From: Actinomycetales bacterium
Lineage (GTDB): Bacteria > Actinomycetota > Actinomycetes > Mycobacteriales > Micromonosporaceae
NCBI GenBank assembly: GCA_002919305.1
Contig: PKFB01000034.1
Coordinates: 1-33,682 of the forward strand
Length of the DNA: 33,682 nt
Direction: 5' to 3'
This document shows, piece by piece, positions 17,371-25,520 of the stretch; position 1 is the first letter of the stretch, and the number at the start of each line of letters is the position of its first letter. The position numbers and the translations under genes were made by a program. The notes beneath the pieces are model-generated. The model searched no databases. It worked only from the letters and a program-made list of their open reading frames with translations, and was not told the origin of the DNA.

Positions 17371-17967
17371 TCAGTCGTCGACACCGCGTGCCGCCAGGGC
17401 CTCACCCAGCTCGTCGGCGGTCCGCAAGGCCCGCACCACGGCAGGGGTCACCAGCGCCAGCGGGTTTCGCCCCACACCCCGCGCCTGCCGCGCCTCGCGT
17501 ACCGTCCCCAGGATGTTGATCAACAGTGGTACGCAACGGATGGTCAACGCCAGCAGCAGCGCCACCCGAGCGGGATCCACCCCCAGCGGGCGAAACGGAC
17601 GCGCCGCCGTCTCAAACACCCGCAGCATCGCGCTCACCCGGGTGGTGAGGGTCAGCAGCGCCGCCAACGCCACAGCCACCAGCAGCTGACCGGCGACCAC
17701 GGCGGCGTGCTGCGGACCGGACGTGAATAGATGGAAACCCGCGGCCACACCGATCACCCACAGCACGGGCCGCAGCTGCGCCAGCCCGAGCCGCCACGGG
17801 ATCTTCGCGACCGCGTACGCCACGACCGTGACCACCAAGGCGACGGTGACGACGACCGGGCCGCCGACACCGAACAGGACAACCATCGCCCCGAGCAGCA
17901 CAGCGAGCTTGAGCCCCACCGGTGCCCGGTGCAACGGGGAATCCGCTGGGTGGTATAGGCCGATCAC
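17371..17967 (-). CDS. bioN: ECF transporter T component (BioN/EcfT)
   Basis: 198 residues with about five membrane helices (from LKLAVLLGAMVVLFGVGG on). It ends with the two Ala-Arg-Gly coupling-helix motifs of EcfT proteins (VREARQARGV and ALAARGVDD), which contact the ATPases. N-terminal YHPADSPLHRAPVGLKL is typical of the family. GTG 17967 overlaps the stop of bioM by 4 bases (GTGA). In the biotin ECF transporter, BioN joins the ATPase BioM to the substrate-binding BioY. Confidence 0.94.
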   Translation of the reverse strand: MIGLYHPADSPLHRAPVGLKLAVLLGAMVVLFGVGGPVVVTVALVVTVVAYAVAKIPWRLGLAQLRPVLWVIGVAAGFHLFTSGPQHAAVVAGQLLVAVALAALLTLTTRVSAMLRVFETAARPFRPLGVDPARVALLLALTIRCVPLLINILGTVREARQARGVGRNPLALVTPAVVRALRTADELGEALAARGVDD

Positions 17968-18650
17968 GTCATCAGTTTCCGGTACGTCGCCACCGCCACG
18001 GCGGGCTTGGTGTCTTCAATCAACCGACCCTCGTCGAAGACCAGGACCCGATCGAAGTTCTCCAACAGCTCCAAGTGGTGAGTCACCAGCACCACCCGCT
18101 GCTCCAAGGTCTCCAACAGCGCACTGAAACGGCGGGTGTTTCGCAGATCCAGCAGAGTCGTCGGCTCATCACACACCAAAATGTCCGGCTCCGGAGCCAG
18201 GACTGCGGCCAGCGCCAACAGCTGCTTCTGCCCACCGGAGAGCAGGTGCGCCGGGTGATCCTCCAAACCAGACAGTCCAAACCGGGCGATCAGCTCAGCG
18301 ACCCGCTGGCGTACCTGCTCCTCGGGGAGCTTGAGACGACGCATCCCGAACGCGATGTCCTCTGCCACCGTAGGCATCACGATCTGAGCGTCGGGGTCGG
18401 TGAAGATGAACCCCACTTTCCGGCGTACCGCCTTGCCGTCCCGACGGGTGTCCAGGCCATCCACCGTCACCGTGCCCGCCGACGGCAGCACCAGCCCGTT
18501 GAGCAGCCGCGCGAACGTGCTCTTACCGGAGCCGTTGGCGCCGATAACCCCCACCCGATGCTCGGTTAACCGGACGGTGACCTCCTCCAGCACCGTCCGG
18601 TCCCCATAACGGTGGGTCACTCGATCAACCGCGATCTCCGCTTGTGTCAC
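17964..18650 (-). CDS. bioM: ECF transporter ATPase (BioM)
   Basis: 228 residues, ABC ATPase: Walker A GANGSGKST (Lys43), signature LSGGQKQ, Walker B ILVCDEPTT with the catalytic Glu, and H-loop VTHH. The Q-loop reads FTDPDAQ, so the usual FQ(N/D)PD glutamine is Thr, with a downstream Gln kept; this may be a subfamily trait. A single ATPase gene suggests a homodimer, as in other BioMNY systems. GTG 18650 overlaps the bioY stop by 4 bases, and its own stop overlaps bioN in the same way, so the three proteins are translationally coupled in order Y-M-N. Confidence 0.95.
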   Translation of the reverse strand: MTQAEIAVDRVTHRYGDRTVLEEVTVRLTEHRVGVIGANGSGKSTFARLLNGLVLPSAGTVTVDGLDTRRDGKAVRRKVGFIFTDPDAQIVMPTVAEDIAFGMRRLKLPEEQVRQRVAELIARFGLSGLEDHPAHLLSGGQKQLLALAAVLAPEPDILVCDEPTTLLDLRNTRRFSALLETLEQRVVLVTHHLELLENFDRVLVFDEGRLIEDTKPAVAVATYRKLMT

Positions 18651-19261
18651 GAACGATCCCCAGCCTCGGCTTTCTGGGCACGTCGGGCGGCGAGCGCAGG
18701 GTACGCGCGGTGCACCTGACTGGCGACCGCCGTGGCGATCGCGGCCTTGATCAGGTCACCTGGGAGGAAAGTCAGCGACGCCGTAGCGGCCGCGACGAAG
18801 CTGTCGACGTCACTCACCCACGCCTGCACCGGGATCCCGACCGCGTACACCACCGCGATCCCGCCGACGACGTTGGCCGCGAACCCCAGCACCAACGGAT
18901 ACCGCGGCAGGGCCCGTTCGGTGATCCACCCGATCACCAGCGCACCCAGCGGCCACCCCAGCAGGTACCCGACGGTTGGGCCGGCGAAGACCCCGAGCCC
19001 GCCGCGTCCCCCCGCCAGGAGAGGCAGCCCAGCCGCGACCAGCAGGATCACCACCACGCACGCCAGGAACCCCCGGCGGGCGCCGAGGATCGAACCGGCC
19101 AGCATCACCCCCAGGGTCTGGGCCGTGATCGGGACGGAATTACCGAAGAGATGGAGAGTGCCGGGGACACCCAGCGCCGCGATCAACGCGGCAAAGACCG
19201 CGATCTGAGCCAGATCTCGGGCGTCCAGACGGGCCAGGCGCCACCGTCGGGTATCGGCCAT
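18647..19261 (-). CDS. bioY: Biotin transporter substrate-binding protein BioY
   Basis: About 204 residues from ATG 19261; a GTG at 19288 is in frame. About six membrane helices, with the BioY core: DLAQIAVFAALIAALGVPGTL, VPITAQTLGVMLAGSILGARRGFLA, a Gly-rich LAGGRGGLGVFAGPTVGYLLGWPLGALVIGW segment, and FLPGDLIKAAIA near the C-terminus, a characteristic BioY motif. It binds biotin with high affinity and works with BioM and BioN encoded next. AGGACAGG lies about 7 bases before the ATG, which decided the start. Upstream, an imperfect inverted repeat (CTGTGG, TTTA, CCGCAG at about 19350) may be regulatory; it does not match the biotin-regulator sites I know. Confidence 0.95.
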   Translation of the reverse strand: MADTRRWRLARLDARDLAQIAVFAALIAALGVPGTLHLFGNSVPITAQTLGVMLAGSILGARRGFLACVVVILLVAAGLPLLAGGRGGLGVFAGPTVGYLLGWPLGALVIGWITERALPRYPLVLGFAANVVGGIAVVYAVGIPVQAWVSDVDSFVAAATASLTFLPGDLIKAAIATAVASQVHRAYPALAARRAQKAEAGDRS

Positions 19262-19850
19262 GTCGTACCTGTCCTGTTCCGCTTCCACTCCACCACAGCG
19301 ATCCGTTGGGGCACGCGTGTGCTTCGCGGTACCTTCGCGTATTTTCTGTGGTTTACCGCAGTTCCGCGCGTACCTCGTCGATTTCTCGGTTTGGGGTTCC
19401 CTGCGCTGCTTGACCGCGTCGCGCCGCCATCGGACCCGGGAGCGATGAGGCGCTGGTCAGATGGTCAGGTGGCGCGGCCATGGTGACGGTACCGACCGTG
19501 GTGAGTCGAACGCATCCACTGGATGTATCGAGTCAGGGCCACGCTGCCCGGGATCGAGCGAACGGTAAGGCATCCCCGGCCTGTCATGCCAGCCTGGACC
19601 CGCCTCCTCACAGGCGCGGTGGGGGGTTTTGTGGCGCTTCGCACTTAATCACTTGTGGCTAGCCCAACCGACCAGGGCCTACCCAGGCTTTACAGCCGTT
19701 CTCAGCCTGAGCACTTCGAGACGCCATTTCTTCGGACGAAAAGAGCTCACTGTTATGCGAACTGTTCGCAGGGGTCGTATTGCGATGTGATGGTTACGCT
19801 GCGTCTGTCAGTGGGCATCGTGGACAGGCGAGTGGTGTGCGGGAGGCACG
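19262..19850. other. Divergent intergenic region between bioY and the NACHT gene
   Basis: About 590 bases without a convincing gene. Short open frames here lack ribosome sites and coding character. Visible structure: an inverted repeat CTGTGG/CCGCAG near 19350, a palindrome CATCCA-C-TGGATG (19513-19525), and a perfect palindrome TGCGAA-CTG-TTCGCA (19756-19770) 80 bases before the NACHT start. GC falls toward the NACHT gene. Confidence 0.5.
19756..19770. promoter_or_regulatory. Palindrome upstream of the NACHT gene
   Basis: Perfect 6-bp arms TGCGAA/TTCGCA around CTG, 80 bases before the GTG start. A candidate operator. The core GAAC-T-GTTC resembles half-sites of the LexA box but has a 1-base rather than 4-base spacer. 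Confidence 0.4.
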
Positions 19851-22800
19851 GTGCGGAAGCGGCCAGAATTGACGTACGCAGGTGCCCTGAAGCTGCTGGG
19901 AAAGCACGACAGCACGTGGCTTGAGCGGCTCAACACCGCACTCGGCTGGTCGATCATCGCCGGCGGTCCTGTCACTGGGGGTGTGTTGTGGGGCCTGGTG
20001 GATCCGAAGAACGAGGCGGTGTCCCTACTGCGATCCGCCGTTGATGCGGCACGAGACCGGCTGCGGGGGAGCACCGGGCAGTCACGGCACGAGCTGATCC
20101 AGGCCGCCCACACGATCCTGGTCTTATCGGCGTTCTTCGACGCCTGTCATGAGGTGCTGGGAGAACGATTCAACGTTTTGACCGAGGACGACAAGCAGCG
20201 CCTGGCGTCGTTGGAGCCAAACGCAACTCAAGACATAACCGATCAGCTGCGCGCCGTCGAGATCCCCGTGCCATCGGCAACCTGTGGCTTCGAGGAAAAT
20301 CTTAAAAACAATCTGGTACGCCGATTCGACATCCTGACCCGCGCCACCTTCGCCTTCTGCGAAGGGTTATCCCCGTTTCAGGACATCGCCGCCGATGAGC
20401 GGAGAGTGGCGCGGCTACGAGACGAGGTGCAGCAACGCGCCGCCACGCTTTACCGGGATCGATACCTGAACCTCGCGGTTGACGTTCCGGAGTTCGCGTT
20501 CTGGGCAGACATAACCGAACACGCAGCCACCCGAGCGGAGCTCCGCACGAGGTTGGGGAACATGGCGGCGCTCTTAGAGCAGCAGTCTCACGGGCTTTCT
20601 ACCTTGCAGGAGCTGCTGGAGCGAGCCACGTCGGGGACAACGTCGACCGTCCGTCCTTACCCGGAACGGCTAGCCACCGCCGCACGGGCAGTGCTTCGTA
20701 AGCCGCTGCTGCGGTCAGAGATGGCGAACGAGCAGCGCTCCGTGGTAAATCTGCGGTTCCCAACTGTGGAGGAGGGGTTTATCACGCCGCGGTTTCGGAT
20801 GGCGGTCCAGGATGAGGAGGCGAAGCCGGCTCATGAGAGCTGGTGGAAGGACGAAACTGAGGTTCGCGATGATCTGGAGGTTTTCCTCGCCGGATACCTG
20901 AGTGATCCAGCCGCTACCGAAACCCCGCTGCTCATCCTGGGACACCCGGGTGCGGGGAAATCTTTACTCACCGAGGTGCTCGCTGCCCGACTTCCAACTG
21001 AGTCGTACACCGTAGTGAGGGTTCAGCTGAGGCGAGTCAACGCCGACGCATCCCCGGCTTTACAGATTGCGGATGAGCTTCAGCACACGCTACATGAGCG
21101 GATCGAGTGGGGCCAGGTCTCCGAGCAGGCGGGAGACACGATTCGAGTGGTGATATTCGATGGGTTCGATGAGCTCATCCAGGCCGCGGGCGTAACCAAA
21201 ACCTCCTATTTGGAGCAGGTGAGAGAGTTTCAGCAGCAAGCCGCCGACAATGGGCGCCCGGTGGTGGCCATTGTCACCTCCCGGACCGTGGTGGTCGACC
21301 GCGCCGATATTCCCCACGGTGCGGTGATCCTCAAGTTGGAAGAGTTCAGCGATGCCCAGGTGGAGCGGTGGATCGATGCGTGGAACCGCGCGAACATCGA
21401 TACCCCGGGATTCCGCCCACTGTGCGCTGAGGAATTACTACGCCATGAAGAGCTAGCACGGCAACCTCTGCTGTTGTTGATGCTGGCACTTTATGCTGCT
21501 GATCCGAATGCAGAGCGTCTTGACTCAGAAGATCTACCGCGAGCACTGCTGTATCAACGGCTGCTGGACAGCTTTATTCGACGACAGGTGCGGGACAAGT
21601 CGCCGATCCGATTTGATGATCGTGACTCCCAGTGGCAAGAGCAGGAGCGGCGAATCCACCTCAGCATCGCGGCGTTCGGGATGTTTAACCGAGGCCAGCA
21701 ATATCTCAGCGTTGATGACCTGAACCGGGATCTGGATGCGCTTCTGCCGCCGCCTACGCAGTATGAGCAGCGGAATGACCTTAGCCGAGCGCTTACTAGG
21801 GCGGACCGAACCGTCGGCGACTTCTTCTTCATTCACACTGCTGAAGCAGATGGGCATCGCAGAGACGGGAGGCGCCGTACTTATGAATTCTTGCATGCTA
21901 CGTTTGGAGAGTATCTGATCGCTGAGTATGCCCTTCAATTATTGGATGATGTGACCCGTCGTCAGGAACCGGCAGGGTTTTACGGGCCAGTATCCCCTCC
22001 GCAGGTCGAAATATTCCGAAAGGTTCTCTCGCATCAGGTTCTGGCTACCCGCGATTCTATCCTTATATTCGCTCGAGAGTTGTTTGGGGTATGGGATGAG
22101 GGGCGGCGTAACAGGATATTGCGCGTTATCGCTGAATTGTTGGGCTCTGCGTGTCGAGAGCACGAGAGTGTTCAAGACGGAGGATACCGGCCCACCGAAT
22201 TTGATCTCGTGAGGCGTATCGCCACCTACACCGCAAATCTTGTCTTGCTTTATGTTGCAGTCTCTAGAGAGCCAGTGCCGTTGGAGAATTTGGCGTCGCC
22301 TGTGAAGGAAGCGCTTCCTTGGTGGCGCTCACTGGTTTATCTCTGGCGGGCGGGTCTGATATCAGAAGCATGGAAATCTGCAATTTCTTGCATTGAGCTT
22401 GATGAGCGACAAAGGCTGAAAATAAGCGATAGTTTCTTTGTGTCGAAACAGGGGCTGTGGTTGGAAGATCACGGCTCCGAGTTTATGGGGGGTGAGCAGG
22501 TTTATGTGCCGAGTGAGGCGTGGGAAGAATGCGCTGCTGCGAAACTGGTGGGAGATAATAGGTTAACCTCTTGGATATCGGCGGGTTCTTATTCTTGGGG
22601 TGGGGGATTCGGAGATACTGAACGTCAACGAAATATTCATAACAACGTCCTTAGCCTGGCGTCACGCTTCGCCCCTGTAGCCTCGAGCTTACCGTCTTAT
22701 CGAATAGAGTGGTATGGAAGAATGTTGCGCTTTCTTCAATGGGCTCGGGGTGATGCGCAGGAAATTACTATTGACCTTCTCATAAACTATCTGGAGCGTG

Positions 22801-23492
22801 ATGCAGCTAGGTTGCCTTATATCTTAGTGCGTTCGCTTGTTCAGGAGCTTCTTCGGATTAAGAGTGTGTTCTATGGGAGGAAAGATAAAGTCGTTTACAC
22901 AAGTTGGGAGCGTGAACTTATCTTCGAAAGGGCGTTGATCGGGGTTATTCTGGCGCACCCACGGTTGCTGCTCGATGTGCCTGGTGTGGTTAAAATATTG
23001 CGAGACCCAGAGTATTACAGTACTAGTTTAGTGATTTCGCTGTGGCGTGCTGAACGTACGTTAGAAGAGCCTTATCGTCGGATTCTGCATGATATTCGTG
23101 TCGGGATGGATCGCATTATATCGGGAGATGCTGATAGAGGCAGGCCGGTACATTTAAAAGGTGTTGATTTGTTCAAGTATCTACGAGTTGAAAGGCCTGC
23201 TTATTGGAAAATTGATAAGGAGAGTTTAGAGATATTTACTCATATGATCAAAGGTGCGAAATTCCCTGCGATGGATGTGCTGTTCCTGGCGCGGATGTAT
23301 CTGGATAATCCGGATAATCGTGATGATATTGAGTCGGCTTTCTACTTTCTCCAGACTTATATGACAGAGCGGGGTGAGCCCACAGAAGGCCTGTCCTTGG
23401 AGGACATGGTGGAGCGTGTGGAGCAGATCGCTGCAGAGGAAGCGCAGATGTCCGACGAGGAGCTCGCTCTGCGTACGTTGGGATTGGAGTAA
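19851..23492 (+). CDS. NACHT-domain STAND NTPase, NLR-like, possible phage-defence protein
   Basis: 1213 residues. The N-terminal helical region (about 1-340) opens with TYAGALKLLGKHDSTWLERLNTALG and LVDPKNEAVSLLRSAVDAARDRLRG, like NACHT-associated N-terminal helical domains of actinobacteria. A NACHT NTPase follows (about 355-620): Walker A GHPGAGKS (Lys370), Walker B VVIFDGFDEL (Asp437, with the NACHT-type DGFDE), sensor VTSRT, then a winged-helix-like part containing RQPLLLLMLALYA. The C-terminal half (about 650-1213) is helical with no repeat I can name and is probably the ligand-sensing part. Family knowledge: several bacterial NACHT proteins protect against phage, but most are untested. 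No nuclease, TIR or protease effector is recognised, so the N-terminal helices may be the effector. GTG 19851 has GGGAGG 4 bases upstream. GC falls from about 70% near the start to about 37% near 23.2 kb. Confidence 0.9.
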   Translation: MRKRPELTYAGALKLLGKHDSTWLERLNTALGWSIIAGGPVTGGVLWGLVDPKNEAVSLLRSAVDAARDRLRGSTGQSRHELIQAAHTILVLSAFFDACHEVLGERFNVLTEDDKQRLASLEPNATQDITDQLRAVEIPVPSATCGFEENLKNNLVRRFDILTRATFAFCEGLSPFQDIAADERRVARLRDEVQQRAATLYRDRYLNLAVDVPEFAFWADITEHAATRAELRTRLGNMAALLEQQSHGLSTLQELLERATSGTTSTVRPYPERLATAARAVLRKPLLRSEMANEQRSVVNLRFPTVEEGFITPRFRMAVQDEEAKPAHESWWKDETEVRDDLEVFLAGYLSDPAATETPLLILGHPGAGKSLLTEVLAARLPTESYTVVRVQLRRVNADASPALQIADELQHTLHERIEWGQVSEQAGDTIRVVIFDGFDELIQAAGVTKTSYLEQVREFQQQAADNGRPVVAIVTSRTVVVDRADIPHGAVILKLEEFSDAQVERWIDAWNRANIDTPGFRPLCAEELLRHEELARQPLLLLMLALYAADPNAERLDSEDLPRALLYQRLLDSFIRRQVRDKSPIRFDDRDSQWQEQERRIHLSIAAFGMFNRGQQYLSVDDLNRDLDALLPPPTQYEQRNDLSRALTRADRTVGDFFFIHTAEADGHRRDGRRRTYEFLHATFGEYLIAEYALQLLDDVTRRQEPAGFYGPVSPPQVEIFRKVLSHQVLATRDSILIFARELFGVWDEGRRNRILRVIAELLGSACREHESVQDGGYRPTEFDLVRRIATYTANLVLLYVAVSREPVPLENLASPVKEALPWWRSLVYLWRAGLISEAWKSAISCIELDERQRLKISDSFFVSKQGLWLEDHGSEFMGGEQVYVPSEAWEECAAAKLVGDNRLTSWISAGSYSWGGGFGDTERQRNIHNNVLSLASRFAPVASSLPSYRIEWYGRMLRFLQWARGDAQEITIDLLINYLERDAARLPYILVRSLVQELLRIKSVFYGRKDKVVYTSWERELIFERALIGVILAHPRLLLDVPGVVKILRDPEYYSTSLVISLWRAERTLEEPYRRILHDIRVGMDRIISGDADRGRPVHLKGVDLFKYLRVERPAYWKIDKESLEIFTHMIKGAKFPAMDVLFLARMYLDNPDNRDDIESAFYFLQTYMTERGEPTEGLSLEDMVERVEQIAAEEAQMSDEELALRTLGLE

Positions 23493-23546
23493 GGCCGTAC
23501 TCCGCAAGAAATCGGCCACATCCCCATGCGGCAGGGTTGTTCAGCC

Positions 23547-25148
23547 TCAGCGGTCGCGATCGGGGTAGAGGAGACGGTGAGCGGTGCGGATCGTCGCGCC
23601 GTACGCGCCGCCGAGGATGGGATGGGCGCGGGCTAGGGCCGCGCGAGCCGCGTTAGCGCCAGGTCCACCATGAGCCCCACCACCGGGGTGGGCGGAGGAG
23701 CTGGCCAAGTAAAGACGATCGATAGGAGTATCAGCGCGTCCCAGTCCAGGCACCGGTCGGAAGATCAATTGCTGGTAGAGGGCGGCGGTGCCGCCGTTGA
23801 TGGTGCCGTCGATGAGGCTGGGGTTGGCGTGGGCCATGTCGGCAGGGCTGAATACGGCCCGATCCACCACGATCTCCCGGAAGCCGGGGGCGTGTCGTTC
23901 AAGAAGTTCCTCAAGCCGGGCCACGGTCGACTCAACAGTGGCCGGGTCACTGCCGAGATCGCGGGGCAGATGAGTGTATGTCCACAGTGTCTCGGTGCCG
24001 GCGGGGGAGCGGGTCGGGTCGGTGGTGCTCATCTGTCCGACGATGACGAAGGGTTGCCGGGGAACCTCACCGTTAGCGAGGTCGGTCGCGGCGCGGGCGA
24101 GTCCGGCCTCATCCACTCCAAGATGTACGGTTCCGGCTTCACTCACCAAAGGGTTGACCCAGGGGACCTGGGAAGATAGCGCCCAGTCGACTTTCAAAAT
24201 GGCGTTGTCCCACTGGAAGTGCTCCAGGTCCGCGATGAGCTGGGTGGGGAGGCGGTTTGGCCCCACCAGGTCCCGGTAGAGGACCGGCGCGGGAACGTCG
24301 GCGATCACCGCGCGGCGGGCCCGCCACAGGTGGCCGTCCTTGGTCGCTACCCCCATCGCGCGCCCGCGGGCGATCAAGATTCGTTCCACCAGGGCGTCGC
24401 AGATCACGGCGCCGCCGCGGCGCTGTAGGCGGGCGATGAGGGCGTTGGTGAGTCCTTGCGCGCCGCCCTCCACGGCGGGGAACCCCACCTGTTGGCCGAG
24501 CATCGCCAGGAGCCATCCGAACACGCCGCTGCCGAGGGCGTCCGGGGACAGGTCGGTGTGCATGGCGGAGCCGGACAGCAGGATCCGGGCGCCTTCTCCG
24601 TTGAACAATTCCCGTCCCAAGCGACGGACAGGCAGCAGGAGCTGCCGTGCGAACCGCAGGGTTCCGGCTGCTCCCAAGCGGAGCGCCAGGCGCGAGGTGG
24701 CGCGTACCGGCGGGAAACCGCTGAACAGGGCATCCAGGAGGTGCGGCCCGAGCTCCTGCCACTGGTGGTAGGCGCGGGCCCAGCGCTCCCCGTCGCCGGG
24801 CGCGAACTCCTCAAGCGACGCGGCGGTGCGTTCCAGGTCACGGGACAGGACGGCGGCTCGGTCGTCGGGGAACAGGTGAGCCAGCACCGCGGGTGCGTGG
24901 CGCCAGCGGAGCCCGTGCTCTTCCAGCCGTAGCGCGCGCAGCACCGGGGAGCCGGCTCCGAGGGGGAAGAACGCGGCGCACAGATCGGTCACGTAGCCGG
25001 GGAGCAGGGAGTTGGTCGAGTGGACGGCCCCGCCTGGTCGGGCGGTGGCCTCCAGCACGATGACGTCCCAGCCAGCGTCGGCGAGCAGGTTGGCGGCTAC
25101 CAGGCCGTTGTGCCCGGCGCCGATAACGACGGCATCCGCGTACTCCAT
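23547..25148 (-). CDS. FAD-dependent oxidoreductase, phytoene-desaturase-like
   Basis: 533 residues from ATG 25148. The N-terminal Rossmann fold is clear: ADAVVIGAGHNGLVAANLLADAGWDVIVLEA with GAGHNG at residues 10-15, then the RPGGAVHS FAD-contact segment. The C-terminal FAD-binding end is also recognisable (RLYLASSSAHPGGGAHGGPGANAARAAL). This is the NAD(P)/FAD oxidoreductase group that includes carotenoid desaturases and PYROXD2-like proteins. No crtB or other carotenoid gene is near, so the substrate is unknown. The frame stays open to 25253, but the Rossmann fold begins right after this ATG, and a TACATC hexamer (25155-25160) sits 6 bases before it, suggesting a leaderless start. Convergent with the NACHT gene, 54 bases apart. 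Confidence 0.9.
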   Translation of the reverse strand: MEYADAVVIGAGHNGLVAANLLADAGWDVIVLEATARPGGAVHSTNSLLPGYVTDLCAAFFPLGAGSPVLRALRLEEHGLRWRHAPAVLAHLFPDDRAAVLSRDLERTAASLEEFAPGDGERWARAYHQWQELGPHLLDALFSGFPPVRATSRLALRLGAAGTLRFARQLLLPVRRLGRELFNGEGARILLSGSAMHTDLSPDALGSGVFGWLLAMLGQQVGFPAVEGGAQGLTNALIARLQRRGGAVICDALVERILIARGRAMGVATKDGHLWRARRAVIADVPAPVLYRDLVGPNRLPTQLIADLEHFQWDNAILKVDWALSSQVPWVNPLVSEAGTVHLGVDEAGLARAATDLANGEVPRQPFVIVGQMSTTDPTRSPAGTETLWTYTHLPRDLGSDPATVESTVARLEELLERHAPGFREIVVDRAVFSPADMAHANPSLIDGTINGGTAALYQQLIFRPVPGLGRADTPIDRLYLASSSAHPGGGAHGGPGANAARAALARAHPILGGAYGATIRTAHRLLYPDRDR

Positions 25149-25520
25149 ATCGGGGATGTACCAAGACCAGGGGCGACCAAACCGGATATCCCACCCGATC
25201 TGGAAAAGCGGCTCGGACGCAGGAAGCAGGTACGCGGCTGTGGGCTGTAACACGCGGATAAGGCTTTTCCGTCACCGAGCTGTATGACGGTCTGGGTATC
25301 GAACAGAACGTAACCGTGCGGTGATGTCAAGGTGTTCATCAGGTGAACATTAGGCAAACAGGCGGTGAAGACATTCCGCTGAAGGTACTCCACTCTGAAG
25401 CCTTCCGACCGAGGTTGCTTAGCATTCCTCCGGGTCGGCCCTGGTGGGCTCACCACTATGTACAGCCCTGGCGCCTCGACCCCGGAGAACAACAGCACCT
25501 GCGACCGCGACGAGGTTTCC
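25149..25520. other. Divergent intergenic region before the phosphate transport genes
   Basis: 372 bases between the oxidoreductase and DUF47 genes. It holds the leaderless-type box of the oxidoreductase (25155-25160) and PHO-box-like repeats (25316-25348). The DUF47 frame is open from 25458 but without homology before 25521. Nothing else gene-like is seen. Confidence 0.5.
25316..25348 (-). promoter_or_regulatory. PHO-box-like direct repeats upstream of the DUF47-pit genes
   Basis: Read on the minus strand, three consecutive 11-base units: GTTCACCTGAT (25338-25348), GAACACCTTGA (25327-25337) and CATCACCGCAC (25316-25326). All share CACC at the same place, and the first contains the GTTCACC core of actinobacterial PhoP boxes. 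The same stretch also forms a palindrome TGTTCA-TCAGG-TGAACA (25333-25349), so a different, palindrome-binding regulator is an alternative. Confidence 0.5.

Noticed and set aside
19756-19770. LexA/SOS box before the NACHT gene
   Set aside because: GAAC and GTTC are separated by 1 base instead of the 4 of the SOS box; kept only as an unassigned palindrome.
19289-19850. Short coding frames in the bioY-NACHT gap
   Set aside because: No ribosome sites, no codon-position GC bias and no recognisable motifs.
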